NCBI GenBank assembly: GCA_965242785.1
Contig: CBDETA010000004.1
Span: forward strand, 558,001 to 622,000
Origin: Maricaulis sp965242785
GTDB lineage: Bacteria; Pseudomonadota; Alphaproteobacteria; Caulobacterales; Maricaulaceae
DNA length: 64,000 nucleotides
Direction: 5' to 3'
In this document: positions 47,301 to 55,653 of the stretch, in pieces
Numbering within the stretch: position 1 is the stretch's first letter
How the letters are laid out: every line of letters begins with the position of its first letter
The notes under the pieces: model-generated
What the model saw: the letters and a program-made list of their open reading frames with translations, nothing else
Database searches by the model: none
What the model was told of the DNA's origin: nothing
Position numbers and translations under genes: made by a program

Positions 47301-49718
47301 CTACTCGCCGGGCTCCGGAAGGTAGATTTCGCGGCGGCCGGCGTGGTCGGCGGGGCCGACCATGCCTTCTTCCTCGAGGCGTTCGATCAGGGTGGCGGCG
47401 CGGTTATAGCCGATCTGCAGGCGGCGCTGGATATAGGAGGTCGACGCCTTGCGGTCGCGGGCGACCAGGGCGACGGCTTGGTCGAACAGGGCATCACCGG
47501 AGCCTTCATCCCCGCCATCCAGGCCCGGAATTCCGCCCTCGTCATCATCGCCGCCGGCGGTGACGGCCTCGAGATATTCAGGCGCGCCCTGTTTCTTCAG
47601 GAAGCTGGCGACATCCTCGACCTCGCGGTCGGAGACGAAGGGACCGTGCAGGCGGCGGATCCGGCCGCCGGAGGCCATGTACAACAAGTCGCCCATGCCC
47701 AGCAGCTGTTCGGCGCCCTGCTCGCCCAGAATGGTGCGGCTGTCGATCTTGGAGGTGACCGAGTAGGAGATCCGGGTCGGGAAATTCGCCTTGATCGTGC
47801 CGGTGATGACATCGACCGAGGGGCGCTGGGTGGCGGTGACCAGGTGGATACCGGCGGCGCGGGCCATCTGAGCCAGGCGCTGGACGGCGGCCTCGATCTC
47901 CTTGCCGGCGACCATCATCAGATCGGCCATCTCGTCGATGACGACGACGATATAGGGCATCTTCTCCGACTCGATGGTCTCGGTCTCGAACACCGGCTCG
48001 CCGGTTTCCTTGTCATATCCGGTCTGCACCGTGCGCGAGAGCGGCTCGCCGGTGCGGATCGCCTCGGCGACCTTTTCGTTGAAGCCGGAGACATTGCGCA
48101 CGCCGATCTTGGACATGCGCAGATACCGGCTCTCCATCTCCCGCACCGCCCATTTCAGCGCCACCACGGCCTTCTTGGGATCGGTGACGACGGGCGTGAG
48201 CAGGTGGGGAATGCCGTCATAGACGGACAGTTCCAGCATTTTCGGGTCGATCATGATCATGCGGCACTCGGACGGCGGCAGCCGGTAGAGCAGGGACAGG
48301 ATCATGGCATTGATACCGACCGACTTGCCCGAACCGGTGGTGCCCGCGATCAAGAGGTGGGGCATGCGCGCGAGGTCCGCGACGAAGGGTTCGCCTCCAA
48401 TGGTCTCGCCCAGGGCGAAGGGCAGCTCCGCCTTGGCATCCTCGAAAGCCTTGGAATTGAACAGGGCGCGCAGGAAGACCGTCTCGCGCTTGGCATTGGG
48501 CAGCTCGATCCCGATGGCATTGCGGCCCGGAACGACGGCGACACGCGCGGCGAGCGTGGACATCGAGCGGGCGATGTCGTCGGCCAGGTTGATCACGCGC
48601 GAGGACTTCACGCCCGGTGCGGGCTCGAACTCGTACAGGGTGACGACCGGGCCCGGACGGACCTGGACGATCTCGCCCTTCACACCGAAATCGGACAGCA
48701 CACCCTGCAGCAGTTCGGCATTCTGGCGCAGGGCGGTCTCGTCGATCGCATCATTGCGCAGGGCCGGTTTGGTCAGCAGGTCCAGCCGGGGCAGTTTGAA
48801 GCCTTCCGAACGGGCGAAGGGCAACGCACCCTGGGCTTCGCGCACATCGCGGTCGGAGGGTTTCGGCTTGCGCGAACTGGAAACCCGCACATGGCTGCCG
48901 GCCGGCGCGTCGGCGGTCTCGTTGTCTTCGGCGTCCGGGGCATGGGCGGTGGCCGTGACGCCGGCACCGGCCGCGCGCAGGGCCCGGCGCAGCTTGGGCT
49001 CCTCGCGGGCCGGTTCCTCGCGCCGGGTGTGGCGCTCGCGCGGTTCGGTTTCGCGGTCCCCGTCGATCAGCCGGTCCGCCCAGACACGCAGGGTTGCCCA
49101 GATCAGTCCGGCGGCATCCACAGCTGCGGTCAGATCGCGCGAGCGCAGACCGAAGGTGAAGAAAATCCCGGCGATCGAGACCAGCAGCGCGAAACTGGCG
49201 GCAATGCCTTGCGCTGCCGGCAGGTCGAAGCGCTGCGGCAGGGCGGCCAGGAGATTGAGAAACACATCGCCCAGCGCGCCGCCCAGGCCCGAAGCGAACG
49301 GCCAGGCATTGGGGACCGGCAGCGCGCTGACGGCCGCCGCAAAGCCGGCAGTGCCCATGGCGGCAAAGAACCAGCGAAAACCCGCCACCGAGCGCGGACG
49401 GACGCGCGGCAGACGCCAGATCAGGATGCCGCCCCAGATGGTCAGGGCCACGGCCGGGGCGCCGGCCGCCCAGCCCAGCGCCTGCAGCAGCATGTCGGCT
49501 GCGCTGGCGCCCCAGGCGCCCATCCAGTTGTGGATCTCTGCTCCGCCGGACACATTCCAGGACGGATCGAGAACATTGTGGGTCAGCAGTGCGACCAGGA
49601 GAAAGCCTCCCGCCGCCAGCATCAGGCAGCCGAACATCATGTCAAAAAGGCGCAGGCGCCAGCGTGGCTTGGCCCCGCGCGCCTCTGGTGCGTCGTCTGT
49701 GTCCGATTTCCCGCTCAT
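47301..49718 (-). CDS. ftsK: DNA translocase FtsK
   Basis: An 805-residue septal DNA pump. Four or five membrane helices occupy about 25-190, followed by a charged linker with RERHTRREEPAREEPK. The RecA-like motor has Walker A in LLIAGTTGSGKSVGINAM, IMIDPKMLELSVYDGIPHLL and Walker B in VVVIDEMADLMMV. A winged gamma domain at the C-terminus (STSYIQRRLQIGYNRAATLIERLEEEG) recognises KOPS. It is shorter than E. coli FtsK because of the short linker, as is typical. A CtrA-like box lies 36-51 bases upstream of its ATG. Confidence 0.96.
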   Translation of the reverse strand: MSGKSDTDDAPEARGAKPRWRLRLFDMMFGCLMLAAGGFLLVALLTHNVLDPSWNVSGGAEIHNWMGAWGASAADMLLQALGWAAGAPAVALTIWGGILIWRLPRVRPRSVAGFRWFFAAMGTAGFAAAVSALPVPNAWPFASGLGGALGDVFLNLLAALPQRFDLPAAQGIAASFALLVSIAGIFFTFGLRSRDLTAAVDAAGLIWATLRVWADRLIDGDRETEPRERHTRREEPAREEPKLRRALRAAGAGVTATAHAPDAEDNETADAPAGSHVRVSSSRKPKPSDRDVREAQGALPFARSEGFKLPRLDLLTKPALRNDAIDETALRQNAELLQGVLSDFGVKGEIVQVRPGPVVTLYEFEPAPGVKSSRVINLADDIARSMSTLAARVAVVPGRNAIGIELPNAKRETVFLRALFNSKAFEDAKAELPFALGETIGGEPFVADLARMPHLLIAGTTGSGKSVGINAMILSLLYRLPPSECRMIMIDPKMLELSVYDGIPHLLTPVVTDPKKAVVALKWAVREMESRYLRMSKIGVRNVSGFNEKVAEAIRTGEPLSRTVQTGYDKETGEPVFETETIESEKMPYIVVVIDEMADLMMVAGKEIEAAVQRLAQMARAAGIHLVTATQRPSVDVITGTIKANFPTRISYSVTSKIDSRTILGEQGAEQLLGMGDLLYMASGGRIRRLHGPFVSDREVEDVASFLKKQGAPEYLEAVTAGGDDDEGGIPGLDGGDEGSGDALFDQAVALVARDRKASTSYIQRRLQIGYNRAATLIERLEEEGMVGPADHAGRREIYLPEPGE

Positions 49719-49753
49719 GTGAGACTCACTACTCCCCCAAGTCTTCCCGCAGG

Positions 49754-49769
49754 GTAAACAGAGGTTAAC
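49754..49769. promoter_or_regulatory. CtrA-like box with one mismatch between ftsK and ubiH
   Basis: On the ftsK strand TTAA-N7-TTAC (GTTAACCTCTGTTTAC), one base from the CtrA consensus. It lies 36-51 bases upstream of the ftsK ATG, so it could cover the ftsK promoter and also sits 45-60 bases before the divergent ubiH starts. FtsK is made late in the cell cycle in Caulobacter, which would suit such control, but binding is not shown. Confidence 0.4.
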
Positions 49770-49814
49770 AGCACTGCGGCGGATCGCCCGCTTTTCACCG
49801 GCCCCAAACCCCTT

Positions 49815-51101
49815 ATGGTCACGTCCATGGCAAGCAAACCCCTCTTTGATGGCGATGTTGTGATTTCCGGCGGCGGACTGGCCGGAATGACGCTGGCGCT
49901 GGCGATGGACCAGGCCGGTCTCAGCGTTGCCCTGGTTGATGCGCTGGAGATCAGCGATCAGCTGGCACCGGAATTCGACGGCCGGGCCTCGGCGCTGGCC
50001 TACACGTCCTGGCGCATGTTCGAAGCGCTGGGGGTGGCCGAGCACCTGCAGCCCTTCACGCAGCGCATCGAGCACATCCTTGTCTGTGACGGCCGGCCGC
50101 TGGGCGGCACGCGTCCGGGCGGGCCGGGACCGCACACGCTGCATTTCGACCGTGAGGAAATCTCCCCCGGTCCTGATGGCGAACCCCTCGGCTGGATGGC
50201 CGAGAACCGGCATTCGCGCCAGGCCCTGGTCAAGGCGATGCAGGCGCGAAAGGGCATTGTCCTGGTGTCACCGGCGCGCGCCGCGCGCTACGAGCCGGGT
50301 CCGAATTCGGCGGATCTGGTGCTGGAGGACGGCCGTGTGCTGCGCGGCAAGCTGGTGGTGGCCTGTGATGGCCGCTTTTCCCAGCTGCGCGGCCAGACAC
50401 GGACACGCACGGCTGGCTGGCGCTATGGCCAGAAGGGCATTGTCGCCACGGTGCGACATGCCGAGCCGCATAATGGCGTCGCCTACGAATATTTCCTGCC
50501 CTCGGGACCGTTTGCGATCCTGCCCCTGCCGGACAATCGCGCTTCGCTGGTCTGGACCGAACCGGACGCCGTGGCGGACGCGCTGAAATCGGCGCCGGAT
50601 GCGGTCTTCCAGGAAGAGCTGGAGGCCCGGTTCGGGGATTTCCTCGGGGCGGTCGCGCCGGAAGGACCGCGTTTTACCTATCCGCTCGCCCTGAGCTTTG
50701 CGGAAAGCTTCATCGATGACCGGATCGCCTTTGTCGGGGATGCGGCACGGGGTATCCATCCGCTGGCCGGGCAAGGCTTCAATCTGGGCATCCGCGATGC
50801 CGCCGCGCTGGCAGAAGTGTGCGGCGAAGCCAAGCGGGTCGGGCTGGATATCGGTTCGGTGACCACGCTGCGGCGCTATGCCGACTGGCGGCGCTTTGAC
50901 AGCGCTACGCTGGCCGCTGGCACGGACATGTTCAACCGACTGTTTTCAAACGATTTTGAACCCCTGCGCCAGATCCGTGGGCTGGGCCTGTCGCTGGTCG
51001 ACAAGATCCCGGCGGCGCGCAAATTCTTCATGCGTCAGGCCGGCGGCGAAACCGGTGATCCGCCGCGCCTCCTGAAGGGCGAGCGCCTGGACGCGGCCTG
51101 A
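49815..51101 (+). CDS. UbiH/UbiF/VisC-family FAD-dependent hydroxylase (ubiquinone synthesis)
   Basis: A 428-residue class A flavoprotein monooxygenase. Seen: the FAD loop DVVISGGGLAGMTLALAM, the middle DG motif LVVACDGRFSQLR and the second FAD motif FVGDAARGIHPLAGQGFNLGIRD. These hydroxylate the quinone ring at C4, C5 or C6; the regiochemistry (UbiH, UbiF, UbiL or UbiM) cannot be decided from the sequence. Start at 49815 or 49827 (MASKPLF), both ATG. Divergent from ftsK, convergent with the DsrE gene. Confidence 0.9.
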   Translation: MVTSMASKPLFDGDVVISGGGLAGMTLALAMDQAGLSVALVDALEISDQLAPEFDGRASALAYTSWRMFEALGVAEHLQPFTQRIEHILVCDGRPLGGTRPGGPGPHTLHFDREEISPGPDGEPLGWMAENRHSRQALVKAMQARKGIVLVSPARAARYEPGPNSADLVLEDGRVLRGKLVVACDGRFSQLRGQTRTRTAGWRYGQKGIVATVRHAEPHNGVAYEYFLPSGPFAILPLPDNRASLVWTEPDAVADALKSAPDAVFQEELEARFGDFLGAVAPEGPRFTYPLALSFAESFIDDRIAFVGDAARGIHPLAGQGFNLGIRDAAALAEVCGEAKRVGLDIGSVTTLRRYADWRRFDSATLAAGTDMFNRLFSNDFEPLRQIRGLGLSLVDKIPAARKFFMRQAGGETGDPPRLLKGERLDAA

Positions 51102-51119
51102 TCCCCAAATCGACGAGCG

Positions 51120-51638
51120 CTAGAACGGGTTGAGCGAATAGCCCTGTTCGTGCAGCAGGGCGTGCGCGGTCATGGCTGACAGGGCCATCTCCACACCGGG
51201 CAGCAGGTCTTCCGGGGTGACAGAATACCAGGCGGCGCTCTGACCGCAGACAATCACCCGGACATCATGGGCCAGGAGGGCGGCGACGAGATCGGTATTG
51301 GCGCCGGCACTGGCGGTTGTGACATCGCTGACTGCGCCGCCATGCACCACGACGGCGAGGCGGATATCGCCGACCGGAACACCGGCCGCCACATGCATGT
51401 TGAGAAAGCGCGCGGCGCTGGTCAGCGTCGAATTGAGCTCGTCTTCATCGGCGCCGCTGGCGGTGTCGAACGCCACGCGGAACTGCGTGCCCTCGGGGAT
51501 GGGCATGGAATATTCGACCGGGGCGATCGGTCCGTAGTCGGGGATCAGCGGGCCCGGTCCGAAAGCCTCCGGTCCGGCCAGGGCCGGTGCAGCGAGAACA
51601 GCGCAAAGGGCGAGGGCGCAGAGGGGTTGGCGTGTCAT
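51120..51638 (-). CDS. Exported DsrE-family protein
   Basis: A 172-residue protein with a signal peptide (LCALALCAVLAAPALA). Its DsrE-like Rossmannoid fold includes RVAFDTASGADEDELNSTLTSAARFLNM (in order), IRLAVVVHGGAVSDVT, LAHDVRVIVCGQSAAWYSV and the terminal ALLHEQGYSLNPF. The single conserved Cys in VIVCGQSA corresponds to the reactive position in DsrE/DsrF-type proteins. Periplasmic members have no clear role. ATG chosen at 51638, six bases after GGAGG. Confidence 0.82.
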   Translation of the reverse strand: MTRQPLCALALCAVLAAPALAGPEAFGPGPLIPDYGPIAPVEYSMPIPEGTQFRVAFDTASGADEDELNSTLTSAARFLNMHVAAGVPVGDIRLAVVVHGGAVSDVTTASAGANTDLVAALLAHDVRVIVCGQSAAWYSVTPEDLLPGVEMALSAMTAHALLHEQGYSLNPF

Positions 51639-51665
51639 CAAGGCCTCCAGATTGTCCGGTAAAGC

Positions 51666-52667
51666 CTAGGACGAAATCCGGCCCGTGTCGCCCTGCAGGA
51701 TGCGCTCGCACACCTTGGCGGTTCGCAGGGCATCGCGCCCCAGCGATGGGTGCGGCGGTCCGCCGGCCAGATGGCGGATCATCGCCTCGACATGATGCCA
51801 CTGGATCGGATCGGGATTGGCGATTTCCCGCTCCACCCGCCCGGCGGCCGTTTCCAGGCACAGCGGCGCTTCATCGAAGACAGCGAAGCGGATCCGGCCC
51901 TCGGCACCGGTGATCTCGACCCGGTCGACCCGGTCAAAGGCGGCAAAATTCCAGTGTGCCGTCCCCGTGACCCCGCCCGCATGACGCCAGCTTGCCGCCA
52001 CCGCGTCCGGCACATCATAGAGACCGGCCTGCTGTGCGGTGGATCCGGTCACGGCCTCGATGGGGCCCAGCAGCTGATCGAAGAGGTCGAGACCATGACC
52101 GGCCAGATCGTCGAAATAGCCGCCGGGCGCTTCGACGGGATCCACCCGCCAGGGCCGGTTGTCGCGGACATTCTGCGGGTCTGCCGGGCGGGTCAGGCTC
52201 CAGTGGACATGGCGCGGTTCACCGATCGCGCCGGCCTCGAGCCAGTCGCGCACGGCCGCAAAGCGCGGCAAGCTGCGGCGGTAATAGGCGACAAAAAGCG
52301 GCTGGCCGGCCGTCTTGAATGCCTCGAGCATCACCCGGGACTGTTCGACATCCAGCGCCATCGGCTTTTCCACGCAGCAGGGCTTGCCGGCACGGGCGGC
52401 CATGAGGGCGTAGACCAGGTGGCTGGAGGGCGGCGTGGCGATGTAGATCGCATCAATGTCGGGATCGCCGATCAGGCTGGCCGCGTCCTCGAAGACACGC
52501 CCGACGCTGTGGCGGGACGCATAGTCCCGCGCCTTGTTGAGTGAGCGCGACGTGACGCCGGCGAGACGGGAGCCGGGCACACGCGCATAAGCGGGACCGC
52601 TCTTGCGCTCGGTGACATCACCACAGCCGATCATGCCCCAGCGTATATCGCCGTCGGGCCCGGCCAT
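51666..52667 (-). CDS. Gfo/Idh/MocA-family oxidoreductase
   Basis: A 333-residue NAD(P)-dependent oxidoreductase. The Rossmann start IRWGMIGCGDVTERKSGPAY, AIYIATPPSSHLVYALMAARAGK, the catalytic-lysine motif CVEKPMAL and the active-site GGYFDDLAGHGLDLFDQLLG (His) are all present. The substrate is likely a sugar or inositol derivative but cannot be named. Its ATG shares one base with the DUF971 stop (TGATG), so it belongs to the reverse operon ybbN-trm112-DUF971-this gene. Confidence 0.87.
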   Translation of the reverse strand: MAGPDGDIRWGMIGCGDVTERKSGPAYARVPGSRLAGVTSRSLNKARDYASRHSVGRVFEDAASLIGDPDIDAIYIATPPSSHLVYALMAARAGKPCCVEKPMALDVEQSRVMLEAFKTAGQPLFVAYYRRSLPRFAAVRDWLEAGAIGEPRHVHWSLTRPADPQNVRDNRPWRVDPVEAPGGYFDDLAGHGLDLFDQLLGPIEAVTGSTAQQAGLYDVPDAVAASWRHAGGVTGTAHWNFAAFDRVDRVEITGAEGRIRFAVFDEAPLCLETAAGRVEREIANPDPIQWHHVEAMIRHLAGGPPHPSLGRDALRTAKVCERILQGDTGRISS

Positions 52668-52969
52668 CAGACGGCGCTTTCGCCCAGAGCGTAGAGATAG
52701 TCCCAGGTGAAGATGCCGCTGTCATGGCCATCATCAAAGGTCAGGCGGACGGCATAGCGGCCGACCGGTTCGGCGGCTGTGACCAGGACCTCCTGCTTGC
52801 CGGTGACGACCTTCTTCTCGCCCGGACCATGGCCCTGGACCTCGGCGCTGGGGCTCTCCACCCGCAGCGTCTCGAAGGGAATGGCAAAAGTAGCACCGTC
52901 ATCGAAGACGACCTCAAGCGCCTTGCCGGACCTGGAAAAGGTCAGCGAAGTCGGCCAGGGCCGCGACAT
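52667..52969 (-). CDS. DUF971 (gamma-butyrobetaine hydroxylase-like N-terminal domain) protein
   Basis: A 100-residue protein: WPTSLTFSRSGKALEVVFDDG, PFETLRVESPSAEVQGHGPG, VGRYAVRLTFDDGHDSGIFTWDYLYALG. This is the small domain found alone in many bacteria and at the N-terminus of carnitine-synthesis hydroxylases. In other organisms it is linked to Fe-S protein assembly, a link I do not test here. The start shares one base with the Trm112 stop (TGATG), and its stop likewise overlaps the next start. Confidence 0.88.
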   Translation of the reverse strand: MSRPWPTSLTFSRSGKALEVVFDDGATFAIPFETLRVESPSAEVQGHGPGEKKVVTGKQEVLVTAAEPVGRYAVRLTFDDGHDSGIFTWDYLYALGESAV

Positions 52970-53169
52970 CAATCGTTCTCCAGCTGGCGCGCCTCGTCCG
53001 CCAGCATGATCGGGATGCCGTCGCGGATGGGATAGGCCAGGCCGGCACTGCGGGAGATCAGCTCCTGTGCCTCGCGGTCATACTCCAACGGGCCGCGGGT
53101 GACGGGGCAGACCAGGATTTCCAGCAGTTTGGGGTCGACGTCGCGTGGGCTGGCGGTGGTGTCAGTCAT
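52969..53169 (-). CDS. Trm112-family small protein (YcaR-like)
   Basis: A 66-residue protein: LLEILVCPVTRGPLEYDREAQELISRSAGLAYPIRDGIPIMLADEAR (in order). This is the bacterial Trm112/YcaR domain. Only one cysteine remains of the zinc-binding pairs seen in other family members (CPVTRG, no second pair), so metal binding is doubtful, as in many alphaproteobacterial copies. Function unknown; eukaryotic Trm112 activates methyltransferases. Starts 12 bases after the YbbN gene. Confidence 0.88.
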   Translation of the reverse strand: MTDTTASPRDVDPKLLEILVCPVTRGPLEYDREAQELISRSAGLAYPIRDGIPIMLADEARQLEND

Positions 53170-53181
53170 GGCAGGTTCGCT

Positions 53182-54096
53182 TCACGAGAACAGAATGGCA
53201 GAGAGGCGGCGGCGGCCGTCGCGGGCGACTTCGCTCATCGGTCCGGCGGCTTCGAACACTTTCAAGAGCAGGGTGCGGGCCGCCTGGTCATTCCACTCAC
53301 GATCCAGCGCCGTGATGGCGATGAGCTGGTCGACGGCCCCCTTGTGATCCCCGGATGCAACCAGCGCTTCGGCGAGGTCATAGCGGGCCTGGAAATCGGT
53401 CGGATCGGCTTCGACCCGGCCGCGCAGCGCAGCGGTCTCGGCATCATCTCCCGGTTCACCGGACGCCAGGTCCAGAGCAGCCCGGGCGCCTTCGACAGCC
53501 GGATCATCGGCGCGATCCTCGGGCACATGGCTGAGGATTTCGCGGGCCTTGTCGGTATCGCCATTCTTCAGCCAGACGCGGGCCAGGCCGGCCAGGGCCG
53601 CCGGATGGCCGGGATCGGACTGCAGCACGGCGGCGAAGTCCTGCGAGGCTCCGCCCAGATCGCCCGCTTCCAGCGTCTGCATGCCGCGATCCACCATCGC
53701 CTTCAGCTCCGCCTCGCTGGGACCCTTTCCGGTGATGCGCTGGATGAAGTCCTTGATCTGGCTTTCCGGCAGCGCCCCCATGAAACCATCGACCGGCTGA
53801 CCGTCCTTGAAGGCAAACACGGCCGGAATCGACTGGACCCGCAGCTGCTGGGCAATGCCCGGATTCTCGTCGATATTGATCTTCACCAGTCGGACCTCGC
53901 CCCCGGCATCACGAACGGCCTTCTCGATCACCGGGCCGAGTTGGCGGCAGGGGCCGCACCAGGGCGCCCAGAAATCGACGATGACGGGCAGTTCGCGCGA
54001 CGGCTCGACCACATCCTGCATGAAGGTGCGGTCAGAGCTGTCCTTGACGAGATCGTCGCCGGCGCTCTCGCCATCGGAGCCGGTAAACAGTGTCAT
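53182..54096 (-). CDS. YbbN/CnoX-like thioredoxin-TPR co-chaperone
   Basis: A 304-residue protein with an N-terminal thioredoxin domain (VIVDFWAPWCGPCRQLGPVIEK, Cys47 and Cys50) and a C-terminal TPR-like half (AGDLGGASQDFAAVLQSDPGHPAALAGLARVWLKNGD). This architecture is that of YbbN/CnoX, which holds and protects unfolded proteins under oxidative stress. Unlike E. coli CnoX (SQHC), the WCGPC site is complete, so redox activity is likely. First gene of the operon with trm112, DUF971 and the oxidoreductase. Confidence 0.9.
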   Translation of the reverse strand: MTLFTGSDGESAGDDLVKDSSDRTFMQDVVEPSRELPVIVDFWAPWCGPCRQLGPVIEKAVRDAGGEVRLVKINIDENPGIAQQLRVQSIPAVFAFKDGQPVDGFMGALPESQIKDFIQRITGKGPSEAELKAMVDRGMQTLEAGDLGGASQDFAAVLQSDPGHPAALAGLARVWLKNGDTDKAREILSHVPEDRADDPAVEGARAALDLASGEPGDDAETAALRGRVEADPTDFQARYDLAEALVASGDHKGAVDQLIAITALDREWNDQAARTLLLKVFEAAGPMSEVARDGRRRLSAILFS

Positions 54097-54157
54097 GGCG
54101 GAAATCCTTGCTTGGTCTGCCCTCTAGTTGGACGCAGGCGCGGCGAGATGCAAGGCA

Positions 54158-54679
54158 TCACTGCGCCGCACCGGGCTCGTCCAGCAGGGTGGAAAAATCG
54201 AAGGTGGTGACGGAATGGCCCGTGTCCTCGGCGAAGCGGATCAGGTCGGCGCAGGAGACGGCGGTGGTGGCGTCATTGGACAGGGGGTGGAAATTGACCG
54301 GGTCATACCGGGTCAGCGCCGCGTCCAGGACAAAACGCACCCGGCCCTGTGTGTCATTGATCAGCGCAAAGGCCGTGACCGAGCCGGGGCGCACGCCCAG
54401 TGTTTCATACAACAGGTCTTCCTTGCCGAAAGAAAGCCGACCGCAATCCAGGTGCCGATGCAGGCGATTGATCCGGATCACGGTTTCAGCGAGGGCGGAG
54501 ATGAGGATGATGCGGCCGGTCTTGTCCACCAGGAACAGGTTTTTGGTGTGTCCGCCCGGCAGGTCGGCCTTGATGGCGCTGCTTTCGGCCACCGTGAAGA
54601 CGGGCGCGTGGTCCACGGTTTTGTGTGGAATTCCAAGCGCATCGAGGCGCGCGAAGAGGTCTGATCGGGACGCGGGCAT
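54158..54679 (-). CDS. Prolyl-tRNA synthetase-associated domain protein (aminoacyl-tRNA deacylase, YbaK/ProX type)
   Basis: A 173-residue INS-domain protein: IPHKTVDHAPVFTVAESSAI, LPGGHTKNLFLVDK with the conserved catalytic Lys, LSFGKEDLLYETLGVRPGSVTAFALIND (in order). It matches the free-standing ProXp-ala/PrdX type, which removes alanine from mischarged tRNA-Pro. Substrate is inferred from the family. It lies 120 bases from tRNA-Gly, divergently. Confidence 0.88.
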   Translation of the reverse strand: MPASRSDLFARLDALGIPHKTVDHAPVFTVAESSAIKADLPGGHTKNLFLVDKTGRIILISALAETVIRINRLHRHLDCGRLSFGKEDLLYETLGVRPGSVTAFALINDTQGRVRFVLDAALTRYDPVNFHPLSNDATTAVSCADLIRFAEDTGHSVTTFDFSTLLDEPGAAQ

Positions 54680-54799
54680 GCGCCAGTTGAAGCGTGCTGC
54701 GAGGCGATGTGCAAGTCACCGGAATCAGGTGCTTGCAATTATCCGGCGTTTGCGCGATATACCCCGCTCCCCGGCGGGGCCAAGCCCTGCCAATCGTGA

Positions 54800-54874
54800 G
54801 CGGGCGTAGCTCAGGGGTAGAGCGTCACCTTGCCAAGGTGAATGTCGTGAGTTCGAATCTCATCGCCCGCTCCA
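54800..54874 (+). tRNA. tRNA-Gly (anticodon GCC)
   Basis: A full cloverleaf: acceptor GCGGGCG/CGCCCGC, D-arm GCTCAGGGGTAGAGC, anticodon stem TCACC/GGTGA with loop TTGCCAA (GCC at 54832-54834), T-arm with GTTCGAATC and encoded 3' TCCA. 75 bases including CCA. No adjacent integrase or duplicated 3' end is visible, so the gene is not in use as an attachment site here. Confidence 0.97.
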
Positions 54875-54935
54875 TTCTTTCCCTCCGGAAATCGAGCTCT
54901 TTTCGCCATCCGAGCGAAGGGGCGTTGGCGCGTGT

Positions 54936-55091
54936 CTACCACAATCGCAGTTCGCGCTGCTTCACATAGCGTGCGTGCTGCAGGTCGCGGGCCGGAGCTT
55001 GCTCCGGGCGGTCGAGCAGGGGATGCCACAGGCCCAGGGCTTTCAGGTTCGGGCGGGCCGGGGCGGAGCGGGCTGTCTTGCGGATTTTCAT
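54936..55091 (-). CDS. Small basic protein, 51 residues
   Basis: A short ORF starting MKIRKTARSAPARPNLKALG and ending ARYVKQRELRLW. A strong Shine-Dalgarno (TTGGAGGT) lies seven bases before the ATG, which is the main reason to believe it. Composition is arginine- and proline-rich without a membrane helix. I do not recognise it. It lies between tRNA-Gly and the XRE regulator. Confidence 0.5.
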   Translation of the reverse strand: MKIRKTARSAPARPNLKALGLWHPLLDRPEQAPARDLQHARYVKQRELRLW

Positions 55092-55221
55092 GGCGCACCT
55101 CCAAGGGTCTGGATGGTGCCATTCTGTCCGGGCCTTGCGGTCATAGCGCGGCGCCTGCGGGGTCATTCCGTGGCAGGCGCGTTCATCTGCCGTGCAGGCG
55201 GAGGCGTACTGTGCGGTCGCC

Positions 55222-55252
55222 AGAAAGAAGAACGCCCGGCCGAAGCCGGGCG
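55222..55252 (-). terminator. Intrinsic terminator after the XRE regulator gene
   Basis: On the minus strand CGCCCGGC-TTCG-GCCGGGCG followed by TTCTTCTTTC: an 8-bp GC stem, a stable UUCG tetraloop and a U-rich tail, six bases past the XRE stop codon. A strong rho-independent terminator. Confidence 0.88.
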
Positions 55253-55257
55253 CCTTG

Positions 55258-55644
55258 TCAGCCTGCGAGCGAGCGCAAAAGGTCGATCACCCGCCGTCGG
55301 ACTGTCTGGTCCTGAATGGCGGAAAAGGCCGAAGCCAGTGCCAGGCCATCCGGTGAGGCGATGAAATCGTACAGCGTGTCGGAATCATTGCCCTTCAATT
55401 CCGACGAGCCATCCTCTTCCAGACCTTCAAAGAAATAGGAAACGGGAACTTCCATGACCTTGGCCACGTGGAAGAGGCGGCTGGCGCCAATCCGGTTGGT
55501 TCCGCGTTCATACTTCTGAACCTGCTGGAAGGTGACGCCCAGCTTGTCGCCCAGCTCGGATTGGCTCATTTCCATCAGGCTGCGGCGCAACCGAAGGCGA
55601 GCTCCGACGTGCTGGTCGATACTGGTAGGTCCCCTGGCGCTCAT
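55258..55644 (-). CDS. XRE-family helix-turn-helix regulator
   Basis: A 128-residue regulator. The N-terminal HTH_3 domain (VGARLRLRRSLMEMSQSELGDKLGVTFQQVQKYERGTNRIGASRL, in order) is followed by VAKVMEVPVSYFFEGL and a C-terminal helix DQTVRRRVIDLLRSL. The FQQVQKYERG recognition helix and YFFEG tail are typical of an alphaproteobacterial group of cell-cycle or stress-related XRE proteins. It starts 9 bases after the LysR gene, so the two regulators share an operon that ends at the terminator. Confidence 0.88.
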   Translation of the reverse strand: MSARGPTSIDQHVGARLRLRRSLMEMSQSELGDKLGVTFQQVQKYERGTNRIGASRLFHVAKVMEVPVSYFFEGLEEDGSSELKGNDSDTLYDFIASPDGLALASAFSAIQDQTVRRRVIDLLRSLAG

Positions 55645-55653
55645 GATTCATCC

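Noticed and set aside
47109..49757. Very long open frame (882 codons) on the plus strand opposite ftsK
   Set aside because: It is the antisense of ftsK in a GC-rich genome where stop codons are rare. It has low-complexity G/D/Q/R composition and no motif, while the minus-strand FtsK frame is fully conserved.
54800..55122. tRNA-Gly as an integration site
   Set aside because: No repeat of the tRNA 3' end, no integrase and no shift to phage-like genes downstream.
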